NCBI RefSeq assembly: GCF_001704415.2
Contig: NC_030813.1
Coordinates: 15,022,001-15,086,000 of the forward strand
Direction: 5' to 3'
DNA length: 64,000 nucleotides
DNA from: Capra hircus
Taxonomy: Eukaryota > Chordata > Mammalia > Artiodactyla > Bovidae
Numbering within the stretch: position 1 is the first letter of the stretch; the number at the start of each line of letters is the position of its first letter. Below, piece by piece: positions 10,931-22,872 of the stretch. The notes beneath the pieces were generated by a model, which had not been told where the DNA came from, searched no databases, and saw only the letters and a program-made list of their open reading frames with translations. A program made the translations under genes and the position numbers.

Positions 10931-11619
10931 TGGGTTGATCTCTACTGTGTTTTGAGCTTCTCTGTCAAGGTTCAGCAGTAAATTCCATAATTTTAAATCA
11001 TTCATAAAGAATTTATATTTTCTACTTTTAATTGAACCTTTTAAATTATACCTTCCCTTTTCATTCCATTACTTTTTTTCCCAAGAATATATCTGTTATT
11101 TGTTTTCTTTAAATTGTTGCAAGTTAGAATAAGCTAATTTTTTATCAGTGGCTGTAAATGGTTTTATATTTGCCAAGTACATTTTTCTTTCCAACAGGAA
11201 AAAATACCAATTTTTGAAGGAGTAAAACATGTATTCATGAACAAATACTGACAGACACTAACAAATAGTATATTTTTTAAGTGTTAGCCTCATTTATAGT
11301 TTTCAAGTTCTAATTTTTTCTACATCTACATGTAACATCTACCTTCAAGTGAAATCTAGGAAATGGAAGTTTATTAAATTTGGGCTGTACTGAAAAGCAA
11401 CTGACAGTTGGAAGTTAAGTAGGTGCAGGAAATATCAAGAAAGAAAAGGTTGACAAGAAATTCATAAATAAAATCCCTGAATTTCACAGACAGTTTCACA
11501 TGCCAAACAAAATAGATAATGTAGCAAAGATCTGTAGGGAATATTCTCTTAGAAAACTATTGCTTCTAGTGATCAATATCCACCTTTTCCTAATGTAAAT
11601 TTGTTACAAAAAGGTAAAA
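10931..11619. other. Unassigned AT-rich stretch
   Basis: No recognisable feature. Confidence 0.45.
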
Positions 11620-11628
11620 AATCTGATA

Positions 11629-11847
11629 CATTGTCGTGCTTAGTCCCTCAGTTGTGTCCAACTCTTTGCCACCGTATGGACAGCCCACCAGGCTCCTCTG
11701 TCCATGGGATTTTCTAGGCAAGAACACTGGAGCAGGTTGCCATTTCCTCCTCCAGGGGATCTTCCAGACCCAGAAATTGAACCCACACCTCTTGCGTCTC
11801 CTGCATTGGCAGGCGAATTCTTTACAACTGAGCCACCTGGGAAATCC
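11629..11847 (-). mobile_element. Bov-tA SINE, full length, antisense
   Basis: Head at the right (GAGCCACCTGGGAAATCC), body and tail at the left. TSD AATCTGATA at 11620-11628 and 11848-11856, extendable with one mismatch, confirms completeness. The head carries the extra CTTGCGTCTCCTGCATTGGC variant also seen at 44.2 and 47.1 kb. Confidence 0.93.
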
Positions 11848-11856
11848 AATCTGATA

Positions 11857-12754
11857 TATAGGTATATATTAAATATAAATATACAGATATATTCTTAAGA
11901 AACGAGTTCCAAAACATTTAATAAGTCTGTTCATGTTGAAAGAGAGGGAAATTTAAAAGTTTGATAAAATTATTAAATAAAGTTTATAGAAAACATGGGT
12001 GCATTAAACTGTTCACCAAAATATCTTCTTTTCTTATTGTTGCACTAACTTTAACTCAATAATAAATAATAACTTCTCTGGAATGTACTACATACTCAAA
12101 ATTTATCATCATCATCCAATCTAGAATTCTTGAAAAATAACACCCACTAAAAGAAATGTTCCTAATATTTGCTATTAGAACATACTGCAAAAAAGTCTTT
12201 CTACAGAGCAGAATAATAGAGAAAACCATATTCTAATATTTTAATTTAAAGCTACATCATTCATTGTGAATAACTAGCATGAGTACATTTACCTATTGCT
12301 TAATTTGTCAAGGAATACGTTTTAAATGATAGATTTTTTTTAATATCCTAAAGGTATACTGGACTCTGGTCTCCCTAGACACAGTTTATGTGGGTTTTTT
12401 TTTTTTTAACTACTTATAGCTAATCCAAAGCTCAGAAACTTAAGCATCCAAAATAAAAATTGTAATCCTCAAGTTTCTCAGGAGATAGACCACAGCCACA
12501 AAGAATTTTCCTCTCAAGCTGACTCTCTGTAGATCATCACTTCATAAATAAAAGAAAACTATATAGCAGACTTAATCATTTCTATGTATTCGTTTCAGTA
12601 AAATGAGTGATTGTTTCTCATTCAGTGAGTCTCCCTCTCAATTCATTTGATGGACACAAACAGTAAAGACCATGAGTTATAAAATTAGCAAATACAGTTT
12701 ATACTTCATGTTCTTTGCTGTATGTCAGGCATTGTCCTAATTAACCCTCTATTT
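11857..12754. other. Unassigned AT-rich DNA
   Basis: Nothing recognised. A T run sits near 12398-12407. Confidence 0.45.
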
Positions 12755-13335
12755 TGTACTGCAGCCCCAAGTGGGATCATTCCTCTTGCCGTTCAGACCC
12801 TACAATCACTTCTCAACTCACTCAGCCTAACAGCCACATCCTGACTCTGGCCAGCAAGTCCCCGCACAATCTGTGTACGTTCTCCTTTGCTGCGCTTCCT
12901 AATTCTCTCAGGGCACAATGGCCTCCCAATCATTCTTCCAACAAGCCAGTCACAATCTGCCTGAGGGTCTTTGCAATTGCTGTCCCCTTCGCTTAGAAAC
13001 ACTCATACCCAGATATCGGCATGGTCATCCTCCCACTTCCTTCAGATCTTTATTCCTAAACCACCTTCTCAGGAGCATCTTCCCTGTCTGCCTTGTCTAA
13101 ATTTGCATAATTCCCCCCAACACTTCCAACCCCCTTGCCAGCTTCATGTTTCCCTAGAACTTTTTGCTAGAGTACTTTATATTTTTTTTTATTTATTTTC
13201 TATCTCCCTGCTAGAATATAAGTTCCATGACAGGAGAGATTTTGTATGTTTTGTTCACTGCCATGGTCCCAGTGCCTAGAAAAGTATCTGGAATATAGTA
13301 GGTGCTCAAAAAATGTTTATTGAATTAATGAAAAG
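12755..13335 (+). mobile_element. L2 LINE 3' end, sense
   Basis: Classic L2 order: GGGTCTTTGCAATTGCTGTC, CCAGATATCGGCATGGTCAT, CACTTCCTTCAGATCTTTAT, TAGAATATAAGTTCCATGAC, TAGTAGGTGCTCAAAAAATG and the terminal TTTATTGAATTAATGAA. The short open frames here are L2 C-terminal remnants and noncoding 3' sequence, not host exons. Confidence 0.9.
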
Positions 13336-13472
13336 AGATATCAAGCTTTCTCACTTATTTCTGAAGCAAATAGAGGACAATGGGCTTGTGCAATCATGGA
13401 GAAATTTAAGGAATGGAAACATTAAACATTAACAATAACATAAACTCAACAGAAGTCTCCTGCTTAAGCTAT

Positions 13473-13609
13473 AGGTGGTGGTGGTGGTTTAGTCGCTAAG
13501 TCATGTGCAACTCTTTCAAGCCCACAGACTGGAGCCTGCCAGCCTCCTCTGTCCATGGGATTTCCCAGGCAGGAATACTGGAGTGGGTTGCCATTTCCTT
13601 CTCCAGCTG
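13473..13609 (-). mobile_element. Bov-tA type SINE, truncated
   Basis: The tail GGTGGTGGTGGTGGTTTAGT and the body up to CTTCTCCAG are present; the head is missing. AAGCTAT at 13466-13472 and 13610-13616 is a plausible 7-base TSD, implying it was truncated on insertion. Confidence 0.82.
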
Positions 13610-13616
13610 AAGCTAT

Positions 13617-13994
13617 TAATCCTTACCAAAGCAAGAGCTAAAGGGAAACATAGTCTTTTTTCTGCCCCTCAGTTCCTGATCCATTTTAGGTACTTAATAA
13701 ATATTAAGTGGTATTCTCTTTGGCCCAATCTTCTAAAGCTTCTAGCTTTGTGACAGAGTTACATTTCAATTCTTTATTAACCTGTAACATGTCAGCATCC
13801 AGTCACTCTCAAAACTTGATTTGTATTCTCTGGTTTGACCAAATCTAGTCTGGAATATTTCTTGACATTAAAAAAATACAAAGTTGGAAGGCACAAGAAC
13901 TGTGATTGTGAGCATAAATCTGCACAAAGAGCAGCCTCACTCTCACGTCATCTACATCATGGAAGAGGCCCAGATCACAGCTCTCTGCAAGAAG
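13617..13994. other. Unassigned DNA with a short unexplained open frame
   Basis: Reading 13884-14000 on the plus strand gives TVIVSINLHKEQPHSHVIYI and further codons open into the CpG-rich patch. I cannot match this peptide to a family. It has no clear splice sites and is best treated as noncoding or a possible pseudogene scrap. Confidence 0.35.
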
Positions 13995-14240
13995 CTGATG
14001 AGTGTAGAATGCGGGCCGTGGCCACTCGCCCTCGGTGAAGGGTGGAGGGAGTGCTTCTCGGGTCTTGCGGTTCACCCCCAGTCCCACCCGCCCCCACTTT
14101 GTTCTGCCGCGTCCTCCTGGGTGCCCGTGCTGGCTCCACTCACCTTCAGGGCCACCTGTTGAGGCTCAGCTGTGTTCTGGGGCTAGCGATCGCCGCAACG
14201 GGAGAGTCCCAGTCACTAGCCTGCCAGTGGTGATGGAAAG
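13995..14240. other. Small CpG-rich patch
   Basis: About 250 GC-rich bases with more than a dozen CpG dinucleotides, including GCGATCGCCGCAACGGG near 14186-14202, set in AT-rich DNA where CpG is otherwise rare. It could be an unmethylated regulatory or promoter-like fragment, or a GC-rich pseudogene scrap. No adjoining gene is recognised. Confidence 0.55.
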
Positions 14241-14349
14241 TTTGGGGCCATCAAGGAGTAGACTCTTAATAAGCACACATTAAATGCTCTTTATAGAGTG
14301 TCCAGGCTGGTGTGCTGCCAGTGCTGTCGCTGGGCTCACTGAGCGTGCT

Positions 14350-14402
14350 GGAAAGTTCATGGGCTTTGGGATTCGACAGCCATGGGTTCAAATTCCAACT
14401 CC
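14350..14402 (+). mobile_element. MIR head fragment, sense
   Basis: TTCATGGGCTTTGGGATTCG followed by CCATGGGTTCAAATTCCAAC matches the tRNA-like head of MIR. Confidence 0.6.
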
Positions 14403-14414
14403 GACTTTTTAAAA

Positions 14415-14640
14415 AACAGCTCATAATTACTAAGAGCTCACTATATACCAGGCACTAAACTAAACACTTTATATATATATATATAAATCCTTTGACACTG
14501 ACATTATTATTCCCATTTTATAGATGAGGGAACTGAGGCTTACTAATGTGCCCCAAGTCACACAGGCAATAAATAGCAAATCATGGACTTGACCTCTAAT
14601 TTTTCAAATCCATACTCTCAACCACTGTTTCACACTATGT
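14415..14640 (-). mobile_element. MIR SINE, antisense, with internal (TA)n
   Basis: ACTATATACCAGGCACTAAA, TTATTATTCCCATTTTATAG, GAGGGAACTGAGGC and AAGTCACACAGGCAATAAAT give the full MIR order in reverse. A (TA)n tract at about 14469-14486 has grown inside it where MIR normally reads TTTACATGTATT. Confidence 0.85.
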
Positions 14641-16374
14641 GGGTTTGAGAAAGGAAATTAATTTTATCAACTCTTGAGAATTTAAAGGAAAAGATAAGGA
14701 ATAAGAAGGTAATGACTGCTCATTAAATGTGAAAAGTCTGTCTTTTAAATGTGATATTTGAAGAATTATGGTTAATCATCCTATGTGTTAATGGATTGCT
14801 TTACATATATAAGGAAGAATGACTACTTTTAGAGATATATACAAAAGGATATACAGATGGAATGATAGTATGTCTGAATTTACTTCAAAATAATCCAATA
14901 GGGTAGATGAAATGAGATTGTCATGATAATTACTGAAGCTGTGATGAGTACCCTGGGGATTATAGTACTATTCATTCTACTTTTTACTATATTTGGAGAT
15001 AATAAGTATTTTAACATGCTGTTTAAAATAATGTGAAAAGAAATATATGTGTGTACATCTGTGCGCGTATTCACAGAGTAAGAAATAGACTTGTATTTCT
15101 AGAGTGAGCCTCCATATATGGGATATAAGCTATTTTGTTTCTTATGACAGAAACTGATCTTCAGATACACAGTCTCTTAAATAAAAAATTGTTCCAATAT
15201 AAAATTATTTTTCTGTAGCCATATTTAAAAATAAAAAATGCTGTATCATTAGTTATGGAGAAATTGCCCTAAAACCAACAACTGTCTCCTCTGGAGTGCA
15301 TCCCTGTATTTAAACGGTGAGTAAATGAAGAAAGTAAGTGTTTTCTGCTTCACACACAAAGCATTAAGATCTGAACAAAATTCAAGGAGCAGAAGGTTCG
15401 AGTTTTCTGGTCAGTAATTTATTTTAGAGGCTTAAAATACTGGGGATTTCCCCCCCAAAAAAAAACATTTTTGAGGGTACTGAATTGGAAAACTATCAAG
15501 AAAGTATGAGTAATACAAATAAAAGATTAAATTTCATTCATGTACTTTCTATTTTTTCATAAAAACCTAAAAGCACATGATATGGGTTTTGTATTATTGA
15601 ATTTTTCATCCAAGAATTAAGTAATATTAAACACTTAAAATTTGCAACAATGCTCACTTGGCAAATTCACTAGGGATGTGACCTGTCTTCCATTTTAGTA
15701 TGAAAATGCAGGCAGCAATTTGGAGATGGACAATAAATATTTTAAGAAAAAAGATTGTAAGGCTATATATGGTGGACATGAGGTAGAAATTTAAGATGTC
15801 AGGCCACCAAACTTTTATCTGTTAGGAAAGTATTTACAAGTCTTTGTTATATTCACCCAGCAAGAAAGATGCTGGCAGTGATCAAGTTTTTGGTATTTTA
15901 AATTCTTCACTTGTTCAAAAACCACTTTGTTGTTTTACTATAAATAGTTCATTCATGAGCTATTTATGACAACCATGACCAAAAAAAGGAGAAAATTGAG
16001 TTGCACTCAAGCAAATATTCAAAAATCTTTTGAGCACGTGACCATAGAGTCAGAATCTAAACTTTATGCGTAAAGGCAAGAATGACAACACCCAGTCTGT
16101 TCCTTTCAATGTTTTTGGTGAGTCACAGAGAGCACAATTTTCATTTTCCTCAGCCTGCGTTTTTTAAAGGAGATGACACACATTGTTAAAAAGAAATTCA
16201 GATCTCAGAAAGTACTTCATTGTGAATTTTCAAATTAAAAGTAACATGTAAGAGGGGAAATGTATAGTCTTGAATAGCTACATAGCACTTATTCTTATCA
16301 CAATGCCACCCACCAAATCAGAAAAAGAAAACTAAAACTATAGTTCCCCAGAAAGTGTGCCAAACTTACGATAG
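14641..16374. other. SINE-free block, part 1
   Basis: No interspersed repeat recognised. It contains CTATAAATAG (15938-15947, a match to the MEF2 consensus), a second A/T-rich MEF2-like GCTATTTATGAC (15959-15970) and the E-box CACGTG (16035-16040). These are candidate regulatory motifs only. Confidence 0.45.
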
Positions 16375-16470
16375 AAGTTCCAGTTTCAACCCCAGTTTTG
16401 TCTCCTCCCTTAAGTCCACTAACCACCTGGTTTCCTCATCGACAGAGTGATGATAATGAGACGAGTTGAG
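16375..16470 (+). mobile_element. MIR-like fragment, sense
   Basis: CAGTTTCAACCCCAGTTTTG, then CTAACCACCTGGTTTCCTCA and GAGTGATGATAATGAG, resembles MIR from the head into its core. Divergent. Confidence 0.5.
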
Positions 16471-19254
16471 AAAGTTAAGCTTAAATCAAACAAACAGTTA
16501 AAGACCTAACCAAAACAGAAGCATATCTATAATTATTCTTCATATGTGTGTACATGTATATATAAATACATAAAATAAAAACACATTAATGTATAAACTA
16601 AAGACATGCATGTTTTATTTAGGGCATAGCACGTTGCATTTAGTAATAGGATCATGTGCTATTTCTAACAGGGGCAGAGAGGAAGCACTCTGTGGAAATA
16701 GACAGTATTTCAGAGGACTTTTAATACATGAATTAAAGCTTATTTCATTAGTTCAGGCAAAATTTTTACAATATTTGTACCACCTAGTCCTGCCAATTTG
16801 CCTCTTTGCATTTCTACCAAATCATACTTTGATTTTCACTTGGGGATGTTCATGCATTGATCATCTTTTCTTTGCCCAGTAAATCAAACAGCAGTCAAAT
16901 CGTCATGCTTTGAGAATTATATAAAGTCATTCTTTAAAAATGACACTCAAAGAAAAAGAAAAAGCTTATTCTCTAACACTGTTTTTTATTTTAGTAAGAA
17001 TTTTCTTCAAGCCAAAATGAAAGTCTATATTTTCTTCTCTATCAATTCTTTTCCTGTTGTTAGTAATTTAGTCTCAGGGAAAAAAAAATTGAGATTAGAA
17101 AGGAAAAAGAAACAGAGAAAGATGGAAAAAAACAATAACAGTGTAAGACTGAAACATAAAAAAAATTAAAATAACAGAAATGGGATGAGTATAAGCAAAA
17201 ATACGTGATTTTAACATAACTAATCTTTATTATTAAACAAAATCTTGCGTTAAATTAGAACTTGAAAACTTTTTCAGTTTGATTAGTATAATGCAAAAGT
17301 CTAATAAAAGCAAAATATCAATATTTTGCACAAAAGTTCCGATAAATAAGAAGTTTGGAACTTAAACTAGTTAGTATTCTAATAACCTTTTATTTTTTAA
17401 TTCTATAATATATCTAGTATTTCACTAGGTTATTATTTCTTAAAATGCAATTTCATAATCATAGGCATGAATTTGCACATATGCTTGAAATGTGCAATGA
17501 CACATTTCCACAATGTATTTAAATGACTTTTCTGTCTGCCTGTTAAGATGACAGAATAAGACAACGAATCTTGATAGTCTTGATAAAAATGGAAGAATAA
17601 TGTATTATTGACATCTTCATCCAATATACCCCTCCCACCCAGAAAAAGATGCTTTCAGAAATGCGTTTGGCAAACTTGATATTGTTCTTGTAGATCACGA
17701 TGCTTCGGGAGCATGACTTCTCTGAGGAAACACTAGATCTTGTAACAGAAATATCTTTAAATCTTTTAGATAGCCAGTCCACAGGGAAAGGTTTAAGAAA
17801 GGATCAAAGCTTGTCCTTTCAGCTTGAATTATTCCATTACAGCTGAATGTGACATAATTACAAAAGATGTTGGATGTGGAATCTCATCAGGATTATCTGA
17901 CACTCATCTTTGTTGAGAAAGTCTCCCCAGCTGTTGCTCTGATCGCTCAAATGTGACAGGAGTACAGAGCACAAAAGTACTTGTAAGTGACCACTGCTTG
18001 GGGTGAGCTTAGCTTCCTTAGGCCATTTTGTGACTTTCCACAAATATCAATAGTATGGAAAAACAGAAAGCATTGTTCCAAATATAGTTCCATTTTCATC
18101 TTTTAAAAAGCAGCTTAGAAAACATAAAAAAGCAGCAGCAACAGCAGCAGTAGCGGCGAGGGCTTATCTTTGGGCACAGTTTTGTTTGAAGCAGCCAAAC
18201 TCATTTAGCTAAAAACATTTCAATCAGAAATGATCATTTTGCACTTCTATGTAAGTCTGCATGTGTTCTTATTTGTTTATACGATCTTATCTTAATTTAG
18301 CACTCCCCTATCTTGATAGTCTGATAATGACTTTGCTGGTGGAAATTCTTGTTATTGGGGATGACTCAGAAAGAGCATTTATGACCCTGAAAATGAAGTA
18401 AGCTGAATAAATATTTAATTTCCTCCTATGTTTAACAAGCTCTGGCCATTGGTAAATCACCTTTAAAATTTTAAAAGGTGTGTTTTGGGACAGCATTTGC
18501 CAAAGTTTCTTTTTTAAATATCATTACGGGAGTTCAATTGTACAATGTAACATCAAATATAAAATGTTGAATAATTACTCATTCCAAAGGATTTGAGAGA
18601 AGCAAAAAAAAAAAAAAAATACTTTTCTTTCCTTCCTTGTCGTGGATTACATTTTCTTCATACATTATTAATGAAGTTAAACTACTAGTAACATGCCAAA
18701 TGTGCTGCATAGGAGATTTGTGCCTAATCCAGCACAAAACAGGCCCAGTCACATAATGAGAGAAAAAAGAACAAATGTCAACAGTTTCACACTGGGACTA
18801 GATTAAGCAGACTGTACTCACTGATTTCTTACACAGGGATTATCTCACTCTTAGTCCTATGAGAAGGAAGGCCACACTTCTCTTATATTAACACAGAATT
18901 GCACCTGAGGAAAAAAAAATGGAGAGAAGGTGCTTCATTTCCACTCCCACCCAGTCCCATGGCCATGGAACCTTGATTTATTAAATACCACATACTTAAG
19001 CCATTGTTTGGATAATGGGCTACATAAAAATGTCTAACCATGATATACAAGTATTAATACTTTAGAGATCAAATATAATATTGCTTCTCATTGAACTCTG
19101 ATTAGATCGTTCTTAAAATAACTGGTGTTTATTGTTTACCCTTCTACTTGCTAGGTTCAAAAAGCTCCATGGCTTAGATCATGGCTGGATTCCTTACAGG
19201 CAATATTAATGTTGAAAGAGTTTAAGGATTTTTTTTCCCCCTTTAATCTCTGGA
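16471..19254. other. SINE-free block, part 2; candidate conserved noncoding DNA
   Basis: No repeat recognised except an A run at 18604-18619 and an imperfect CAG stretch near 18132-18150. The part from about 17640 to 18560 has near-balanced, motif-rich text with an AP-1-like TGACTCA at 18362-18368. Conservation is inferred from the lack of young insertions; it is not shown. Confidence 0.4.
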
Positions 19255-19345
19255 GGCTAAGGCTTGCAGCCCTTACGTAAGCAAGCCCCATTGACTTCAG
19301 TGAGAGTTTAGCAGTTGCATAAATATCACAGGACCTGGCTCCCAG
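19255..19345. repeat. Possible amniote-wide ancient palindromic repeat
   Basis: GCTTGCAGCCCTTACGTAAG, then CCCCATTGACTTCAGTGAGA and CACAGGACCTGGCTCC, resembles a repeat I associate with reptile and bird genomes and some mammalian conserved noncoding elements, where CCATTGACTTCAATGGGAG is central and the arms are loosely complementary. The assignment is from memory and tentative. Confidence 0.4.
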
Positions 19346-21127
19346 TCTTCATTATTAGTATGGCTCAAAGGGTACATATTCACTGAAAGTGTAGTTTTCA
19401 GACTTTTGATTATCTATGTAGACAGATTATATCTACTATTCATGTCAAGAGTATGCACTATTAAATTAGGCTATGTAAAAAATTAAATTTATTTATTCAT
19501 TATTATTTATGCTTCAAAATACAGACTTTACTGTGTCCACAAAAAAAACTATGATTGCCATTGAATCCAAAGATTGAGCCCTTTGCTTCAATGACCGCAA
19601 AGCTTCTAACACTGCCTTACTAAATCACTTCCCAAATGTAGCTTTTTAAAAAACCTGATCCTTATAAAATGCTTCAAGAAACTTTATCTTAAGAGAAATT
19701 TTATCTTAAGATGTACTCCCATTTGGTTCATTAACAATTTGTTAACTTACTTTGGCTCTTATTCCAGCTACTTAGTATAGTGGCTCAGAAACCAATAATT
19801 CATTTAATGGGTGAAACAATCATTTAGGAAATTTTTTTTCAATGGCACCCAACAATTGTTCATCATTGTGTTTGTATGCAATTCTGAAATAACTGTTTGG
19901 AAAATTTTGGCAATTAAAAAAAAAGAATAAGTGAAAGAAACTTGACAAATAGAAAAAAGAATGAATAAGGCCATATTGGCTTGACTTATCAAAATAGTAG
20001 ATACAATTCATTATCATACTCTAACTGTAAACACCTAGAATAAAGAATACATTTTTTAACCTTTAAGGAAATCTCAAAGAGAAATATTTTTCCAAGTTAA
20101 CAAATTTCTCCAAATTCTTTTCTCCATTAGTTTTGATTTAAAGTTTTTCATTAATATGAATCTTCTTTGGTAGTTCAGAACTCTATCTATGACTCTGAAT
20201 GGGTATTCATTTCAAAAGAAAAAGTTGCACAAATATTGCTAAAAATAATTGATCTCTGGTAAACCTTGAATTCTACATTATATAGGGTAGATGTAGACAC
20301 AGGCATATGTATTCAGAATCATACCTCCATAAAATAAGAAAAATTTAAAGCATGGTCATAGCTTATTTAAATCTAACAACACAGTCACGTGGATAACATT
20401 TATTCTACCAATGAGGATCTGCATGACTTTTCTGTATTACGCAGCAAGTAGAAAAACAGAGCACTTAAATCCAAGTCTTCTGACTACAAATTGAATACTT
20501 TTCCCCTTCACATTAAAGCAAACATTCTGTTAAAGTCACTATATGTTACCTTCTATGTGAAAAAATTTCCAAACACTGGAAAGAACTTTGAAACACATTT
20601 GCATCCTCTTTCACTAATACTTGTTTTCGTGTTTCCAAAAAGCATACTATGAAGATCACTGTTGGTACTTGAGATGACTTTAGACAGTATCCAGTCAACA
20701 TTTTCATTTCAATAGTTTAATATTTATTTTTCAAGACAACCTCTATTTACGAGGTTATATTTTCATTTTTAGCTTAGTTGTACTTGAAAGAGTCCATTTC
20801 AAGACGTTTATTTAAAAAGTGATGCTCTAAAAATATTATCATAATAAGTGGCACAAGACTCTGGAAAAATATGAAGACAAAATGGGAATGACTGAGATTT
20901 GGAAAATGCTGATTTGCAGATTCTTCCCTGGGAGAATACAAAGTAGAGTACACTTGCCAACTTCAGAAAGTGTAGTCTTATGATAATTTTCTCATGCATT
21001 ATGAGAAATTAATAGTGCCGTTAGAAGAGAAGAAATATCTAAAATCAACAACTTAAGCTTCCATTTTAAGTATTTGGAAGTATCCTCTCTACTAGGATAA
21101 TCTTTTCCAAAAAGTAGACGCAGACAC
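19346..21127. other. SINE-free block, part 3
   Basis: AT-rich, no gene or repeat recognised. Confidence 0.45.
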
Positions 21128-21275
21128 ATTCCAAACACATTCTAAGATCAGCATTACCCTAATACCAAAACCAGAGAAAGATGTTACAAGAAAGGAAAAC
21201 TATAGACCAATATTTCTCATAAGCAGAAATGCAAAAATTCTCAACAAGATATTATCAAATTGAATTCAATAAAGA
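21128..21275 (+). mobile_element. L1 ORF2 internal fragment
   Basis: Plus-strand translation gives KISITLIPKPEKDVTRKENY followed by RPIFLISRNAKILNKILSN, the L1 polymerase block that usually reads ITLIPKP...NYRPISLMN. It is about 150 bases of an internal region, with a stop (TGA) where L1 normally has a sense codon before IQ. An old truncated relic. Confidence 0.82.
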
Positions 21276-21364
21276 CACCTTTACATACCTTCATCTGGTT
21301 AATACAGGCATGAATACATGCAACTAACACAACAGAGGAACTTTAACAACTCCAATATAACATG

Positions 21365-21990
21365 TAGAGAGACAGAGGAAATGTCTTCTGGTTGGAGGAT
21401 GGGAAAACATGCTTGGAAGGTAGCATTTATGAAGAATGGGTCAGGAATTTGAAGATCAGTACAGGAGAGGGATGTCAGGCAGAAGGAATCTTGTGGATAA
21501 ATTTCTGGACATTAGGCTGGAACAGCGTATGGGAACACAGGAAGGGGAGCTTGTAATGGAAGCTAACACTGGAAAGAGAAGTTGTGGCTGGATTGTAGAA
21601 GGCCAAAAATGCAAGCCCAGTTCTTGGACTTGATTCTGATGTCAGTATCTCCACTGTGCCTGAAATCTTTTCAGCTGGAAAAAGTCACAATCAGAGCTGA
21701 ACTCTAGCCAGGTCAGGCTCACAGAGGTATGCTGCAGACAAAGGAAGTGGGTGGAAGGTTTGCAATTTTCTGGCTGAAAAGAAATAAGGAGTGACATAAA
21801 GGCAGTGTCAAAGATGATGGATATGAATTGATGAGCACGAGAAACATTTTTGTGGTTCAGTTGACAAAACCTAGTCATTGACTAGATGTGGGAGAAAAGA
21901 GAGAGGCAGAATTTCGAACCGGAGGGGTTTTGTGGAATGAGATGAGTTGAAGATGAAGGCCTTGAATTTGAACATGGAAAAGGATTGCTA
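21365..21990 (-). mobile_element. L2 LINE relic, antisense
   Basis: Phrases such as CAGGCAGAAGGAATCTTGTG, AAAAATGCAAGCCCAGTTCT and ATGATGGATATGAATTGATG follow decayed L2 3' text in reverse order. No coding capacity is left. Boundaries are approximate. Confidence 0.5.
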
Positions 21991-22312
21991 TTAAGCCTTT
22001 ATATGATTATAGTATCAGTGTGAACGGATTCAGAGTACTTGCTCCTTAGATTAGAGGAAGTAACTATTTTAATTAGTAGGACACAGTATAAATTGTGCTA
22101 AGCTCCAAAATCATATAATAAGATAATATATCATTAAGGTTATATAATCTTAATCAAAAGAATATATAATGTCAAGCAACTGTGCTTTTATAAAAGTGAG
22201 CAAACAACCTGTTCTCATATGAAAATATTTGGATGAACATACAGAACATATGGTTCTCTATCTTCTGCATTATTTAGCTATTGGCATAAAAATAAGTAAA
22301 TATTTGAAGCAT
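21991..22312. other. Unassigned stretch
   Basis: AT-rich, nothing recognised. Confidence 0.4.
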
Positions 22313-22551
22313 ACCCCACTCTACTACTCTTGCCTGGAAAATCCCATGGGCGGAGGAGCCTGGTGGGCTGCAGTCCATGGGGTCGCTAAGAGTCGGACAC
22401 GACTGAGCGAATTCACTTTCACTTTTCACGTTCATGCACTGAAGAAGGAAATGGCAGCCCGCTCCAGTGTTCTTGCCTGGAGAATCCCAGGGAGGGGGAG
22501 CCTGGTGGGGTCGCACGGAGTCAGACACGACTGAAGCGACTTAGCAGCAGC
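22313..22551 (+). mobile_element. BOV-A2 dimeric SINE, slightly shortened
   Basis: Both Bov-A monomers are present with the linker CACTTTTCACGTTCATGCAC. The first dozen or so bases are lost and the second monomer has a small gap (GCCTGGTGGGGTCGCACGG lacks the GCTGCCGTCTATG segment). No TSD is visible. Confidence 0.92.
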
Positions 22552-22624
22552 ACAACATCTCTTGGGATCAAGAATGATGAGTAAACTGATAGCTTTTCAA
22601 ACTCTAATTCAAATCCTTTTATTG

Positions 22625-22759
22625 TGAAAGTGTGTTAGTTGCTCAGTCATGTCCGACTCTTTGCGACCCCATGGACTGTAGCTCACCAGGATCCTCTGTC
22701 CATGGGACTCTCCAGGCAGGAACATTGGCGTAGGTAACCCTTCCCTTCTCCAGGGGATA
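22625..22759 (-). mobile_element. Bov-tA SINE lacking its head
   Basis: Tail and body from GTGAAAGTGTGTTAGTTGCT to TCTCCAGGGGATAAC, then the repeat stops before the head. Confidence 0.88.
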
Positions 22760-22872
22760 ACTAAAGTACAGTCTTTGTTCAAATTTCACAAAATTGTATG
22801 CTAGTGTCCATTATTTGCTTTCATACTTTATTAAAGACTCCACATTGGTATTTAATTGCATTGAGCAGCCTC

